13,381 bases of DNA from Blakeslea trispora (GCA_025331445.1 JAIWNE010000263.1:1-13381), one strand, 5' to 3'. Counted from the stretch's first letter, positions 1 to 12,987 are shown. Notes: generated from the letters alone by a model not told the origin. Numbers and translations: made by a program.

Positions 1-1244
1 TATGTGCTTGATTGGAATTTCTTTCTGTAAATGAATCATACACTATATACTCATGTTTCGTGTTTTATACATCAGTATATACATTTGTTATCTCTCTTTT
101 TTTCTTTCCTGTTTGTCCAAAAGACCAACTGTTCGCTGCAAGATATATATATATTTATCTGTGAGAGCTAAGAAAGTGATATGACTCATAAACACTGCAT
201 AAAGGAAACAGATAGTCATCATTGCAAGAAGAAAGTGTATTGCTCTCAAGAGAAGATAGGGGCCAACGCTCCTCATGCCATCCTGCCATCCAAAAACATC
301 ATGGATTGTATAATGAGAGAAAAAGATTGCGTATGGATGGGCGAGATGGGAAGTCCTTAGCTAAACGACATTTGAGGAACTAGAGTTAGTATTTAAAGGA
401 AGAGAAAATATGAGAATGGCAAAACCAACTAAAGGTATAGCGAAGGAGAGACGAAGAAGAGAGGGGTTTCAAAAGAGACTGATCCTAAAGTAAGGAAAAT
501 ACCCAGCACCATTGTAGAGCATGTTATTGAGTAGGGATAGAGAAGACTCGGATACCACTCTGTTTGCATTGGATTTGTAGCGTATCTATCGAAAGGAGAG
601 AAAAAACATGAAGGTTAATGAAACGAGTACTTAGTCAAGAAGTAGAGCGATGATGGAAGATTCAGAGTGATTGGCTATCATTTGGGTGAGATCTAGGGTC
701 AAGTCATGGTCAGCAATGAATCGTTACAACATAAAGTCCAGTTGATTAGGACTGATTTATGCGCTGAGGTGTGCCATGAGTCGAGTGTTAAGCAGTTGCG
801 TGAAGTTTTTGACACCTGTGCTTATTAGAGAAACATGCCTTTAGTCAAGAAGACCTGCGAGATCTCCTTCCTTAGATAGAAGACGTATATATGTCTGGTG
901 TCAACTAAGCGGGAAAACGTCTTTCAGCAGAGCATCATTATGTACCTGAATGAAGAGATTGCCTATCGTTTTGTGGAAGAGGAGAAGGGAAAGAATTATA
1001 TAGAAGAAACCGTCAGTATCTAGGCTGCTATGGCCTGGCGCACTCAAGGAGTCTTCTTGCATCTCTGTCAATGCAAAAGGTCGAAGAAGACCTGTCTTTT
1101 GAGGTGGAGGGAGAGAGATACTGACAAAAGGGCATAGTATCCCTTAGTGTAAGAAGAGCGTCAGTATGGGTCGGTAAAGGGACATACAACTGATTGCAGA
1201 AAAGAGTCACTGTAGAATGTATTTTCGAGATAGCAAAGCAAAGC
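1..1244 (+). repeat. left arm of a 1.24-kb inverted repeat
   Basis: This arm is the reverse complement of 3754-4997. Paired positions always sum to 4998 (1 pairs with 4997, 1244 with 3754), so there is no insertion or deletion along the whole length. I compared many stretches base by base and saw no mismatch, including in the A/T runs and the TATATA tract near 145-155. Identity stops sharply: after the shared AGCAAAGCAAAGC the left arm continues TAC and the right arm continues AGA. The outer limit is unknown because the window begins inside the repeat. Long terminal repeats like this occur in some DNA transposons (certain Mutator-like elements), but they can also arise by inverted segmental duplication or as an assembly artefact. 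I see no transposase that would decide between these. Confidence 0.98.
643..1215 (+). pseudogene. possible decayed coding remnant in the left arm, broken by TAG codons
   Basis: Reading the frame that starts codons at 1, 4, 7 and so on gives protein-like stretches interrupted by stops at 643, 694, 826, 877, 1021, 1135, 1150 and 1213. Seven of these eight are TAG and one is TAA. The open runs between stops are up to 47 codons (880-1020). One reads KRENVFQQSIIMYL followed by an acidic stretch around 940-1000. I do not recognise a family. The stop density, about one in 24 codons, is only mildly below chance for AT-rich DNA, and a second plus-strand frame is also fairly open. This is therefore a weak call. 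The same reading occurs mirrored on the minus strand at 3783-4355. If real, it would be an old gene already broken before the two arms came to be identical. Confidence 0.25.
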
Positions 1245-1962
1245 TACAATAGCAAATAGCATAAAATTTTAGGAACATTACGCATATATCGAATTACTCG
1301 TTTTATACATACTACATACTAGTCAATTTGTTTGTTGAACCTTATTTTGTTACCAAAACTCTATGCATAGATCGAATTTCATGTCTGTTTAAACTGGGGT
1401 CATACTGTATTATGCGACTAGAGAAAAGAGCTACAAAAGTGGACTTTTTCAACCGAATGGACATTGTAAGCAAGGGCAGGAAAATAAAGCTACCTGGCTG
1501 GCGTAGTAAGGGAGGGGGCAACCTTCCCTTGTCTTTTAAAAGTCAATGAAGGAGGAGACTAAGGACTTCAACCTTTTGAAACTGTTGTATTTTTATATAA
1601 CTTTGACTTTTTTCATTTGATACGTTTTTCTTCTTTGCGTTATATCATCAACAACATTTTTATGCTATTCTATATCGTGTCTTTTCATCAAATATATAAA
1701 ATTACTCGTCATCTATTACTTTTAGAACATGTTCGCTTGGGTCTTTTTAGTAACAAAATCTTCTTTTAACATATCTGATCAAAGAGCGGAGAGGGTTTTA
1801 TTTTCAACAGAAGGCCAATCTAACACATTTGTGCTCTTCGTGCGTATTGTTTGAACATTTCACCCAATACTCTACTGCTTTTGCACAGTGCTCAAATCAA
1901 AATAATCTTAAGGAAATTTAAGAGTGAGTCAATCGGGTTGCAGACTGACATGGAATTTATGA
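1245..1962. other. unique spacer, left part, no gene seen
   Basis: This is AT-rich single-copy sequence just inside the left arm. The longest open frame is about 73 codons on the plus strand (1328-1549). It has no family resemblance and is of a length expected by chance. No tRNA, repeat or promoter element stood out. Confidence 0.6.
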
Positions 1963-2538
1963 GCAACTGTATGTTTATGGGAAGTGAAAGTGCCTGGTAA
2001 CAGTGTTCAGGTTAGCGGTGGGAGAGAAAAGAGTATTTTTGAAAGGCGAAATTCCAGTCAGTAGGCTATGCAATTGGAACAAAACATAGGCACAGTGGAA
2101 AAAAATTGGGACAATGTTAATGAAGAAACCGAAAAGCGAATAGATTTCAGTGAGAACAATTTTTATCCAGATATTGAAGTTGGGAGAATAGCGAAAGAAG
2201 AGGCGATCAACGAATTCAACAAATGGCAAACAAATGCAGTGGGAAGGAGAAGATAAAGAGGAGGGAACCAGACTGTGAAGAAGGGAACGGCAAGGATTTT
2301 TTTTAAAGAGTAGACGAACCATACCGTACGGGATTTTCAAAGAATTGGAAACGACCAAAAGGTAGACCAAGTAGAGGGGCTGTGAACGGGAGGAGAGACA
2401 CTGAGCCCGGATTCAGTGAGCGTCGTGCAAAAAAGAATTGATTCAATGACGAAACCGTGTTGAGAAGGGAGGTAAAGAAAGCTCAATTCGTTTAAATATA
2501 GCGCAGCTGACAGCGACGACTCAGCCCTCAGCAACTAA
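1963..2538 (+). pseudogene. possible decayed coding remnant in the spacer, plus strand
   Basis: One plus-strand frame stays comparatively open from 1963 to the TAA at 2536. Its stops are at 2062 (TAG), 2254 (TAA), 2311 (TAG), 2383 (TGA), 2461 (TGA) and 2473 (TAA). The longest run, 63 codons from 2065 to 2253, is hydrophilic and acidic, includes MQLEQNIGTVEKNW and EEAINEFNKWQ, and ends in GRRR. The composition looks like a soluble, partly coiled protein segment. I do not recognise a family. Stop density is about one in 27 codons against roughly one in 15 expected by chance, which is suggestive but not proof. It points tail-to-tail towards the minus-strand remnant that starts near 3742. It may be part of the former coding content of the element bounded by the arms. 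Confidence 0.3.
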
Positions 2539-3466
2539 AAGAGAATTTCAATCTTATGTTCACATGTCGTATTCTTTCCTTCTCATAATATTAACCATCT
2601 TTGAACAAGATTCCTCAACTGCCATAATCTATCAAAGATCGCCGATCTCATACAGCGCTCTCTTTTCACGTGCTGCTTCCACGACTTTAATTGCGACATC
2701 ATTTGCCTGCATAAAACTAGAGTCAACAGCCCAACTATTCATATATTCACAACATCTGTTTCCGGTTACACTGTTCTATACAGACTAAACGTTGTGATAT
2801 TGCATACCATATGATTCACATAAATCACATCTTACCTCTTATTCTTCTCCGCAACATATACGTCTCAGGCAAAGCTATAGGACGCGATTTTTCTTTGAAT
2901 TCCAATCTCCAGCTTCCTATCCTTCAGCAATAGAATACGCTACATCCGAACAACCAAACCCATGGATCCCCCTTGACTATCCCACCTACGCTTTTTCTGG
3001 GCAACTTTAACAGAAAATTCTTTACTTATGCCGGCAAGGACACTAAATCGTCTTCCACAAAACATTTTTGTCCTCAACAGCACTAGTATCAATGGCTGCA
3101 ATTATCCTTCTATAAATGCTTTCAATGTTTGAACCACGTCTTTCATTCTATTTAAGCAATCAACACAATCATTGGCTATATCTATAGCTCTCATTTTCTG
3201 TTTCGACACCTTCATTCATTCACTATTAATTTCATTGAACCCACTTGGTCTAATTATGCCTTTTTGGGATACACCTAATCCTTTTTGTCTTCTTAGGAGT
3301 CCGGTTTATGGCATTTTTATTCAAACCTCGCACTCAGTTTTTTCTTCTAACACTTACTCACCATTAAGCTGAAAGATTTGTACACTCATAGCGATCCAAC
3401 AGTCTTCTCTTGTCACAGAAATAATGGAATAATTATAAGACCTCAATCAAAACCTCGCTCATTAGA

Positions 3467-3742
3467 TTAACCGAAATAGACAGTCCGCATGTCACCTACT
3501 TCTTTTTGATTACAGAAGTAACGAAATAGGCTTTTAAGAGAACATAAATCAACCTCCATTTTGCTTCCAATATCAGAAGTCATTGAGCGATAAATAGGCA
3601 TACTGAAACAAGGTCGATCAGATATAATAGCTCTGAGCATTGGGAGAGCTTGGGAACATAATGCAAAAAATTATTGGGTTACCTTAGGCTCATCATCAAT
3701 ACACGTACAGACAAGCAAAATATTCCAGTTCTCTACAATCCA
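3467..3742 (-). pseudogene. possible decayed coding remnant in the spacer, minus strand
   Basis: On the minus strand a frame is open from 3742 down to the TAA at 3469-3467, with one internal TAA at 3673-3671. The second run, 3670-3470, is 67 codons without a stop. It reads FFALCSQALPMLRA at its start and continues through a Cys-containing segment (SLKSLFRYFCNQKE). Coding-like stretches can be followed further down the same strand only by changing frame: 3446-3105 with stops at 3356, 3323, 3308 and 3218, then 2775-2635. In those parts the stop density is close to chance. I recognise no domain. The call rests on composition and the one longer open run. It could equally be non-coding AT-rich DNA. 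Confidence 0.27.
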
Positions 3743-3753
3743 TTAAATAATCT

Positions 3754-4997
3754 GCTTTGCTTTGCTATCTCGAAAATACATTCTACAGTGACTCTTTTCT
3801 GCAATCAGTTGTATGTCCCTTTACCGACCCATACTGACGCTCTTCTTACACTAAGGGATACTATGCCCTTTTGTCAGTATCTCTCTCCCTCCACCTCAAA
3901 AGACAGGTCTTCTTCGACCTTTTGCATTGACAGAGATGCAAGAAGACTCCTTGAGTGCGCCAGGCCATAGCAGCCTAGATACTGACGGTTTCTTCTATAT
4001 AATTCTTTCCCTTCTCCTCTTCCACAAAACGATAGGCAATCTCTTCATTCAGGTACATAATGATGCTCTGCTGAAAGACGTTTTCCCGCTTAGTTGACAC
4101 CAGACATATATACGTCTTCTATCTAAGGAAGGAGATCTCGCAGGTCTTCTTGACTAAAGGCATGTTTCTCTAATAAGCACAGGTGTCAAAAACTTCACGC
4201 AACTGCTTAACACTCGACTCATGGCACACCTCAGCGCATAAATCAGTCCTAATCAACTGGACTTTATGTTGTAACGATTCATTGCTGACCATGACTTGAC
4301 CCTAGATCTCACCCAAATGATAGCCAATCACTCTGAATCTTCCATCATCGCTCTACTTCTTGACTAAGTACTCGTTTCATTAACCTTCATGTTTTTTCTC
4401 TCCTTTCGATAGATACGCTACAAATCCAATGCAAACAGAGTGGTATCCGAGTCTTCTCTATCCCTACTCAATAACATGCTCTACAATGGTGCTGGGTATT
4501 TTCCTTACTTTAGGATCAGTCTCTTTTGAAACCCCTCTCTTCTTCGTCTCTCCTTCGCTATACCTTTAGTTGGTTTTGCCATTCTCATATTTTCTCTTCC
4601 TTTAAATACTAACTCTAGTTCCTCAAATGTCGTTTAGCTAAGGACTTCCCATCTCGCCCATCCATACGCAATCTTTTTCTCTCATTATACAATCCATGAT
4701 GTTTTTGGATGGCAGGATGGCATGAGGAGCGTTGGCCCCTATCTTCTCTTGAGAGCAATACACTTTCTTCTTGCAATGATGACTATCTGTTTCCTTTATG
4801 CAGTGTTTATGAGTCATATCACTTTCTTAGCTCTCACAGATAAATATATATATATCTTGCAGCGAACAGTTGGTCTTTTGGACAAACAGGAAAGAAAAAA
4901 AGAGAGATAACAAATGTATATACTGATGTATAAAACACGAAACATGAGTATATAGTGTATGATTCATTTACAGAAAGAAATTCCAATCAAGCACATA
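3754..4997 (-). repeat. right arm of the 1.24-kb inverted repeat
   Basis: This is the inverted partner of 1-1244, with the same length and apparently the same sequence. Past its outer edge the DNA continues ATGTCGATAG, but the left flank is outside the window, so a target-site duplication cannot be tested. Every short open frame in one arm recurs mirrored in the other, for example the same 62-codon frame at 88-276 (minus) and 4722-4910 (plus). Such frames are copies of each other and do not support each other as genes. Confidence 0.98.
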
Positions 4998-5569
4998 ATG
5001 TCGATAGATGAAACCATCTGAGACAGACCGAAATGAATGACTTGAATGCATAGGCTAGATATTGCGGCATTAGATACGTAAAGAGAGAAAAGGAGCTTTT
5101 GTAGAAGTATAATCTACTAATAACCCCCCTCCCCAAGTTCCCTTGAGCATTTGTCTAATTTATTACAGTAGCTCATTACAGTAGCTCATTACAGTAGCTC
5201 ATCGCAGTAGCTCATCTCAGTAGTTCAATTCGAGACATTGCTCAATGCGAATAAGCATGAGTTGAGCCAAGCTTGGCGACTCTGTTCGCTGAAAAAGATA
5301 AAGTCAAATTACAACCAGAGATGAATCACTATTTGTTATATTATTTCTCATCGATTTTTTTTTTCTTTTGTGTTTATCTCAAGAAAAGATTGCTTCAACT
5401 TCAAGTCAATTGAAGTTTTATTCTGTACATCGTTATACATTTGCGATATCATGTTAAAGTCTTTAGTCGTCAGATGACTTGCAAGAAAAAAAATCAAGCG
5501 ATTTATAACGCTGGGAAAGTTGAAGACGTCTATCAAAAATATAATGAGTATGTAGATCAGTACTTTGGT
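4998..5569. other. intergenic DNA between the inverted repeat and the protease gene
   Basis: This is AT-rich DNA with a small C-rich patch (5124-5135) and one short minisatellite at 5162-5226, listed separately. A 62-codon minus-strand frame at 5348-5536 begins with TTG, has no ATG at its start and resembles nothing I know, so it is not called as a gene. Confidence 0.55.
5162..5226 (+). repeat. 13-bp minisatellite, five copies
   Basis: There are five head-to-tail copies of a 13-bp unit. Three copies are identical (ATTACAGTAGCTC, 5162-5200), followed by ATCGCAGTAGCTC (5201-5213) and ATCTCAGTAGTTC (5214-5226). Divergence increases towards the 3' side. The unit length is not a multiple of three and no gene crosses it. 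Confidence 0.97.
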
Positions 5570-5575
5570 TTTATT
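5570..5575 (-). terminator. candidate poly(A) signal of the protease gene
   Basis: Read on the minus strand this is AATAAA, overlapping a second partial copy in AATAAATAAA. It lies about 140 nt downstream of the protease stop codon in an A/T-rich stretch. AATAAA-like hexamers are common by chance in such DNA, so the assignment is tentative. Confidence 0.35.
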
Positions 5576-5714
5576 TATTGACTAAATAAGTAGACTGATG
5601 ATAAATAAATAAATAGATTGAATAAATAATTGGCACTTTTCGTATGAATGTCAATAGTCGCAAGCAAACCCAAATAAAGGAGAGACAGAGAGACAGGGAT
5701 ATGGCCTAGTTAAC

Positions 5715-7259
5715 TTAGACACCGTTGTATAAGAGATAGTTGGGAGTACCACTCTTGACAGATGTAATGGCGTTTCTAGTAGCACCGCTGGTAAGAGCAC
5801 TGTAAAGAGCAGCAGGGCTAGGTCTGCCAAGAGAGTCAACAAGAAGAGCAGCGACACCAGCAACGTGGGGAGAGGCCATGGAAGTACCAGACAAGACACT
5901 GGTGGAAGTAGAGCTAGTACTGAAAGTACTCTTGATGTCTTGACCAGGAGCAATGATTTGGGTACAGCTACCGTAGTTACTGAAAGAAGCCATTTGGTTA
6001 GCCTTGTTGGAAGCAGCAACAGCGTAAACGTTGGAGTTGGCAGCAGGCAATGAGTTACAAGTAGGACCATTTTCGTTACCAGCAGCAGCAATAACGTGAA
6101 CACCGGAGCCTACCAAAGAGTTGATGGCACTGTTGAAGTTGGAATAGGCAGGGTCGTTGGGTCCGTTTACAGTAACACCAAGAGACATGTTGACAATTGC
6201 CTTACCCTTGCGGCTGGCGGCGTTGCTGCTGACCCATTGCAAACCGGAGAGAATGGCAGAGATTGAACCACTACCTCTTTGGTCGAGAACCTTGACACCG
6301 ATCAAAGTAGCCTTCTTGGCAACACCATAGGTCTTACTACCAATAGTACCAGCAACGTGAGTACCATGACCAGTACCAACACGGTCACTACCAGAGTAAG
6401 CAGTGTAGGCAAAGGTGGCACGGCCTTCGAAGTCAACGTGATCAGCTCTCAAACCATCATCAACAATGTAGACGTATGCACTTGAACCGGCAGAGTTAGG
6501 GTAGTTGTAAGGACTGTTGTAGTTGACGGAGGTACGTTGAGAGATACGAACCAAACCCCATTCAGCAGGAGACTGGCTAGCTTGGATGGAAACAACAGGT
6601 TGGGTAACAGTGGTGTTTTCGGCTCTCTTCATGATAGAAGCATTGTTGTCACCGTTGGCACAACCTTTACCGAGGCTTTCAACATCGAGGTTACCCTTAC
6701 GTTCGGATTGAGCAAGACGGGAGAAATGTCTCTTGGCAGCACGGGTCTTAAGAGTAGGCAAGTCGAATTGAATGTCTCTATCGGCGGCAATGCTGATGAC
6801 TTCATTACCGAGCTTTTCCAATAAAGCCTTGATGATGCTGTTGTCTTCAAACTTGACACCAATAGCCTTGTAGTCCTTACCGATGTTGTAAGCATCGAAG
6901 ACATGGACATGTTCTTCTTCAGTACCACGACGGACAATCTTGTTGGATGTCTTGACGAGGTCCTTGCCAGCACCTTGAGCAGTGATCTCGTAGGCGTGGT
7001 TGATGAACTTGGGAACAACTAGAGGTAAAAATAATTTAGGGTTAGATGTGTGTTTTTTAGCTTCTTGTGCACGCTCAAACAAGTAGATTTATGTCTGATA
7101 CTTACAGTCGTTGATACAGGCGTTGTTGGCCAATTGGATAATGAATTGACCATTACCAGTGGTGGAGCTGATAGCGGCTTCGGCTTCAGTGCTAATGGAA
7201 GCAGAGACAGCAGACATGCAGGAGACTGCGAAAAGAACAATGGCGGAACGGATCATCAT
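5715..7259 (-). CDS. secreted subtilisin-like serine protease (S8A, proteinase K type), two exons
   Basis: Spliced from exon 1 (7259-7106, 154 nt) and exon 2 (7018-5715), this encodes 485 residues. Residues 1-20 form a signal peptide (MMIRSAIVLFAVSCMSAVSA). An inhibitor-like propeptide follows to about residue 140. The catalytic domain starts near EWGLVRIS and carries the triad Asp238 (YIVDDG), His272 (GHGTHVAGT) and Ser431 (GTSMASPH), with oxyanion Asn366 (AAAGNEN). The triad order and spacing match proteinase K, and the end PNYLLYNG matches its C-terminus. Cys372 and Cys403 probably form a disulfide as in aqualysin-like enzymes. A linker of about 60 residues contains Lys182-Arg183, a plausible Kex2-type site that would leave a mature enzyme of about 302 residues. 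The likely role is extracellular protein degradation for nutrition. The start is the first of two tandem ATGs, with A at -3 and directly before the signal peptide. Without splicing, the reading lacks a signal peptide. The frame is intact, with no sign of decay. Confidence 0.97.
7019..7105 (-). other. 87-nt spliceosomal intron of the protease gene
   Basis: On the minus strand the donor is GTAAGT (from 7105), the acceptor is CTCTAG (ending at 7019), and a branch-site-like CTAAC lies about 25 nt before the acceptor. Splicing is phase 1 and joins ...CINDF to VPKF..., restoring one frame from the signal peptide to the catalytic domain. The total coding length of 1458 nt (486 codons including the stop) is an exact multiple of three, which supports both boundaries. 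Confidence 0.93.
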
Positions 7260-7430
7260 TTTTAATAGTTATTCAATTACTAGGAATCGAAGGATAGGAA
7301 TGTGAAAGTAGTTTGCTTGAAAAAGAAAAAGAGTAGTGAGAAAGGATAGAAGTTATTCTTCTTGAAAAGAAAGAGAAAGTAACTGTTGAGAGGTAATGAA
7401 AAAAAAAATATTCTGATCCAAATGTCTGCG

Positions 7431-7440
7431 TATTTATATG
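7431..7440 (-). promoter_or_regulatory. TATA-like core promoter element of the protease gene
   Basis: Read on the minus strand this is CATATAAATA, about 172 nt upstream of the start codon. A TATA element here would give a 5' leader of roughly 140 nt. The interval 7260-7430 between it and the ATG is purine-rich on the plus strand (pyrimidine-rich on the gene strand), as is common in fungal leaders. No regulator binding site can be assigned with confidence. Confidence 0.45.
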
Positions 7441-7449
7441 ATTTTTTAC

Positions 7450-8136
7450 TTTGAGTTTCTGTCACAAGTCTTTTGGTTGTAGTTTATTGTTCTGTGTATA
7501 ACTTGCTTTTTTTTTTTTCTGTACTGCCCAAATAAAGAAAAAAGAGATAGGAGATTCTGGTCGCTACTTTGAAGTCCAACCGTTAATGTAACAAGCACAA
7601 AGTCACACGCATACAATGAATCGATTGGTACAACCCTAATATCATACCTGATACTTGTTACCTAATACATTGTGTGGCGACATACAAACCCTATGAATAA
7701 GCTTTGAAATTTCTTCTCACATATACAAATAAGAAAACTAATGCTTCTTATGGAAAGAAGAAATCAGAAAAAAAAAGCGCTTTGTCTGAGTAACAGAACT
7801 TTTTGAATATGCATAGTTTTTTTCGGGTTGATAATTTGACTTTTGTTTCTATTGCCTGAATTTTCCCTGAAGCTTCGATTATGCTTACAAGTGTCTATGC
7901 CAAACGGCAAGATACGAATTGTCTGTTTGCTACAAATCTATTTGTTCTTCAATAAAACTGAGACAAGGTACTGTATTGATGCTGCTGATAAAATCAAAAG
8001 GAATAATAATATTTGTACCAAAAGAGAGTGGCATTGCTAACATTGGCAAAGGCCCTTTACTTGAGCATGTGAGCAATATAACAATATTGAGTTATGTGAG
8101 TACAATGATCGGTATAGTTCTATTTTTATTCTATTT
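7450..8136. other. upstream intergenic region, no gene seen
   Basis: This is AT-rich sequence upstream of the protease, with a T run at 7507-7519. Overlapping plus-strand frames of 65 and 75 codons (7843-8146) show no signal, domain or family resemblance and are of chance length. The proximal part probably holds upstream promoter elements of the protease, but none could be named. Confidence 0.55.
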
Positions 8137-8156
8137 ATGGCAATAATAGCAGTAAT

Positions 8157-8246
8157 AGCAGCGATAGCAATAGTAGCAGCGATAGCAATAGTAGCAGCGA
8201 TAGCAATAGTAGCAGCGATAGCAATAGTAGCAGCGATAGCAATAGT
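8157..8246 (+). repeat. 18-bp minisatellite, five perfect copies
   Basis: There are five identical tandem copies of AGCAGCGATAGCAATAGT. They are flanked on both sides by degenerate trinucleotide-like AGT/AGC/AAT units, so the whole repetitive tract spans about 8141-8263. Because the unit is a multiple of three and lacks stops in several frames, it makes long low-complexity open frames. On the plus strand from an ATG at 8137 (to 8367) it reads as repeated AAIAIV hexapeptides. On the minus strand one frame reads as leucine runs with serine and another as ATIAIA repeats. These frames look like by-products of the repeat and there is no evidence of a real protein. Confidence 0.97.
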
Positions 8247-8263
8247 AGCAGTAATAGCAGTCT

Positions 8264-9151
8264 TCTTTCTCTCTTGTACCTTGCGTATAACCATACTTGT
8301 ACCCTCACACAGCCTGTATACCTATCTATATATGCAGAGCAACTATAAGCATGACGAGAAAGCATAAATTTGTAGCTTATTTCAAAACTGGCATCAGACA
8401 AAAGAAAAAAAAAAAAAGAGTTCAGCAAGACAACTTTAAGAAAATCATGCTCAAGAGTTCCTGAGGCCTCATAGTCTTGAAACAAGCTCTTTAGATAGCG
8501 TTGACTAATGAGTAATACATTAGGATTCGGCTTCCGAATATGAAGAAGAAGGAACCAAAAAGAGAAAGACAAGCGGAGAGAAAAGGTGAAGACAAGATTG
8601 GAATTTTAGATTTGTACTGTGCCATATACTGAATCTGTCTGAACAGCCAATAGTTGCTCTTATAGCCAACTCATTAATTGCAATTTTCGCATGATATCTT
8701 GGTTACAATAATAAGCAAAAAAAGGAAACTAAAGCAGAGACTTGATAGGATACATAGATAAATAGATAGATAGATGAATACAAGAAGAGGCTCAATGCAA
8801 GCTAAAGGCATCTATTACATAATCCTATCTCACCGCATTCTTACTAGATGGCAGCATTTGCTTTCTTTTTTGTTTGTTTGCTTACTTGCTAAAAAAAATG
8901 TGAGAAAGGAAGAAAAAGTAGACAAGTGAAGGCGAGAGCGAGGGTGAGAAATAGAGATCAAAATTGAGTCTAGATGAGTACATATGTTTTAGGCACAGTT
9001 ACTGATAGTTGAGTGTATGTTAAAAAAAAAAAAAAAGAAGCCCCGTTTGCAACATACTATAGAACATATCGACAGCAACACTGCTGTATCTTCTTCAAGA
9101 GATAACGAGAAGAAGCAATCATTACATCTGGCCTAATCAGTGCTTATCAAA
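8264..9151. other. intergenic, no gene seen
   Basis: This is AT-rich DNA with A runs at 8405-8417 and 9021-9034 and a short imperfect GATA/TAGA tract near 8755-8776. Open frames here are short or are extensions of the 18-bp minisatellite on the minus strand. No RNA gene was seen. Confidence 0.55.
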
Positions 9152-9287
9152 AACCAAAAACAAAACATATTGATTTGAGTTTTGTTGGGATGCTCTTTTT
9201 GGTAAGCAAAAGAGAAAATGCATCATGCATCAGCTAGAACTAATCAAGATTTCAATATGCAATGTACTACAAAAACATTTGCACTAC
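9152..9287 (+). repeat. left arm of a second inverted repeat (136 bp)
   Basis: This is a perfect reverse complement of 13246-13381; paired positions sum to 22533 and all 136 bases match. The inner boundary is sharp: after CATTTGCACTAC this side continues CGATC and the partner continues ACAGG. The outer boundary cannot be seen because the partner arm reaches the last base of the window. It includes the self-complementary motif ATGCATCATGCAT near 9219-9231. Confidence 0.97.
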
Positions 9288-12750
<3,463 letters not shown>

Positions 12751-12987
12751 ATTGTCCAAAGGGACAGAGAAAAATACTGGTTTGACTGTTCATATTGTGC
12801 ACAGATATTAACTGATACAGTCTCTGTAGCAATCTGTGCTTATCTGTCTCCTGACCTTGGAAGTCAATGGAGCCTTGCTATGGCATTTCTTACCACTAGA
12901 ACTTTCTGCCAAGCAAATGAACAATTCATCTACTCTTCATTCAAAGAACACAGAACAGATACATCAGGGTGCTTTAAGAATGAATAA
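12751..12987 (+). pseudogene. unassigned open stretch, possible exon or decayed fragment
   Basis: There are 78 codons without a stop, opening directly after a TAG at 12748-12750 and ending at TAA 12985-12987. There is no ATG near the start; a TAG-end acceptor just before it would allow an exon reading, but no matching donor or upstream exon was identified. The reading contains a Cys-x2-Cys pair (FDCSYCAQ) and a mixed, soluble-protein-like composition (SPDLGSQWSLAMAFL). The same frame continues upstream to about 12290 with eight stops. I recognise no family. Chance is a serious alternative. Confidence 0.15.

Noticed and set aside
2635..3105. Minus-strand reading with several Cys-x2-Cys-like pairs followed by an HNV...N pattern, faintly like the zinc ribbon and last RuvC motif of TnpB/Fanzor-type proteins.
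   Set aside because: The reading is crossed by stops at about chance density and needs frame changes, and the key aspartate position is not an aspartate. The resemblance is too weak to name a family.
4722..4910. A 62-codon ATG frame with a hydrophobic, membrane-like centre, present intact in both arms (also 88-276 on the minus strand).
   Set aside because: The two copies are identical only because the arms are identical, so they give no independent support. It is short, resembles no known family and lies in sequence with open frames on the other strand.
5162..5226. Short direct repeats considered as a CRISPR-like array.
   Set aside because: The units are contiguous 13-mers with no spacers, in a eukaryotic setting; it is a minisatellite.
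5651..7018. Other long open frames over the protease exon (for example 150 codons at 5651-6103 minus, 129 codons at 6629-7018 minus, and plus-strand frames at 5865-6053 and 6537-6824).
   Set aside because: These are shadow frames produced by the strong codon bias of the protease; they lack signals or domains.
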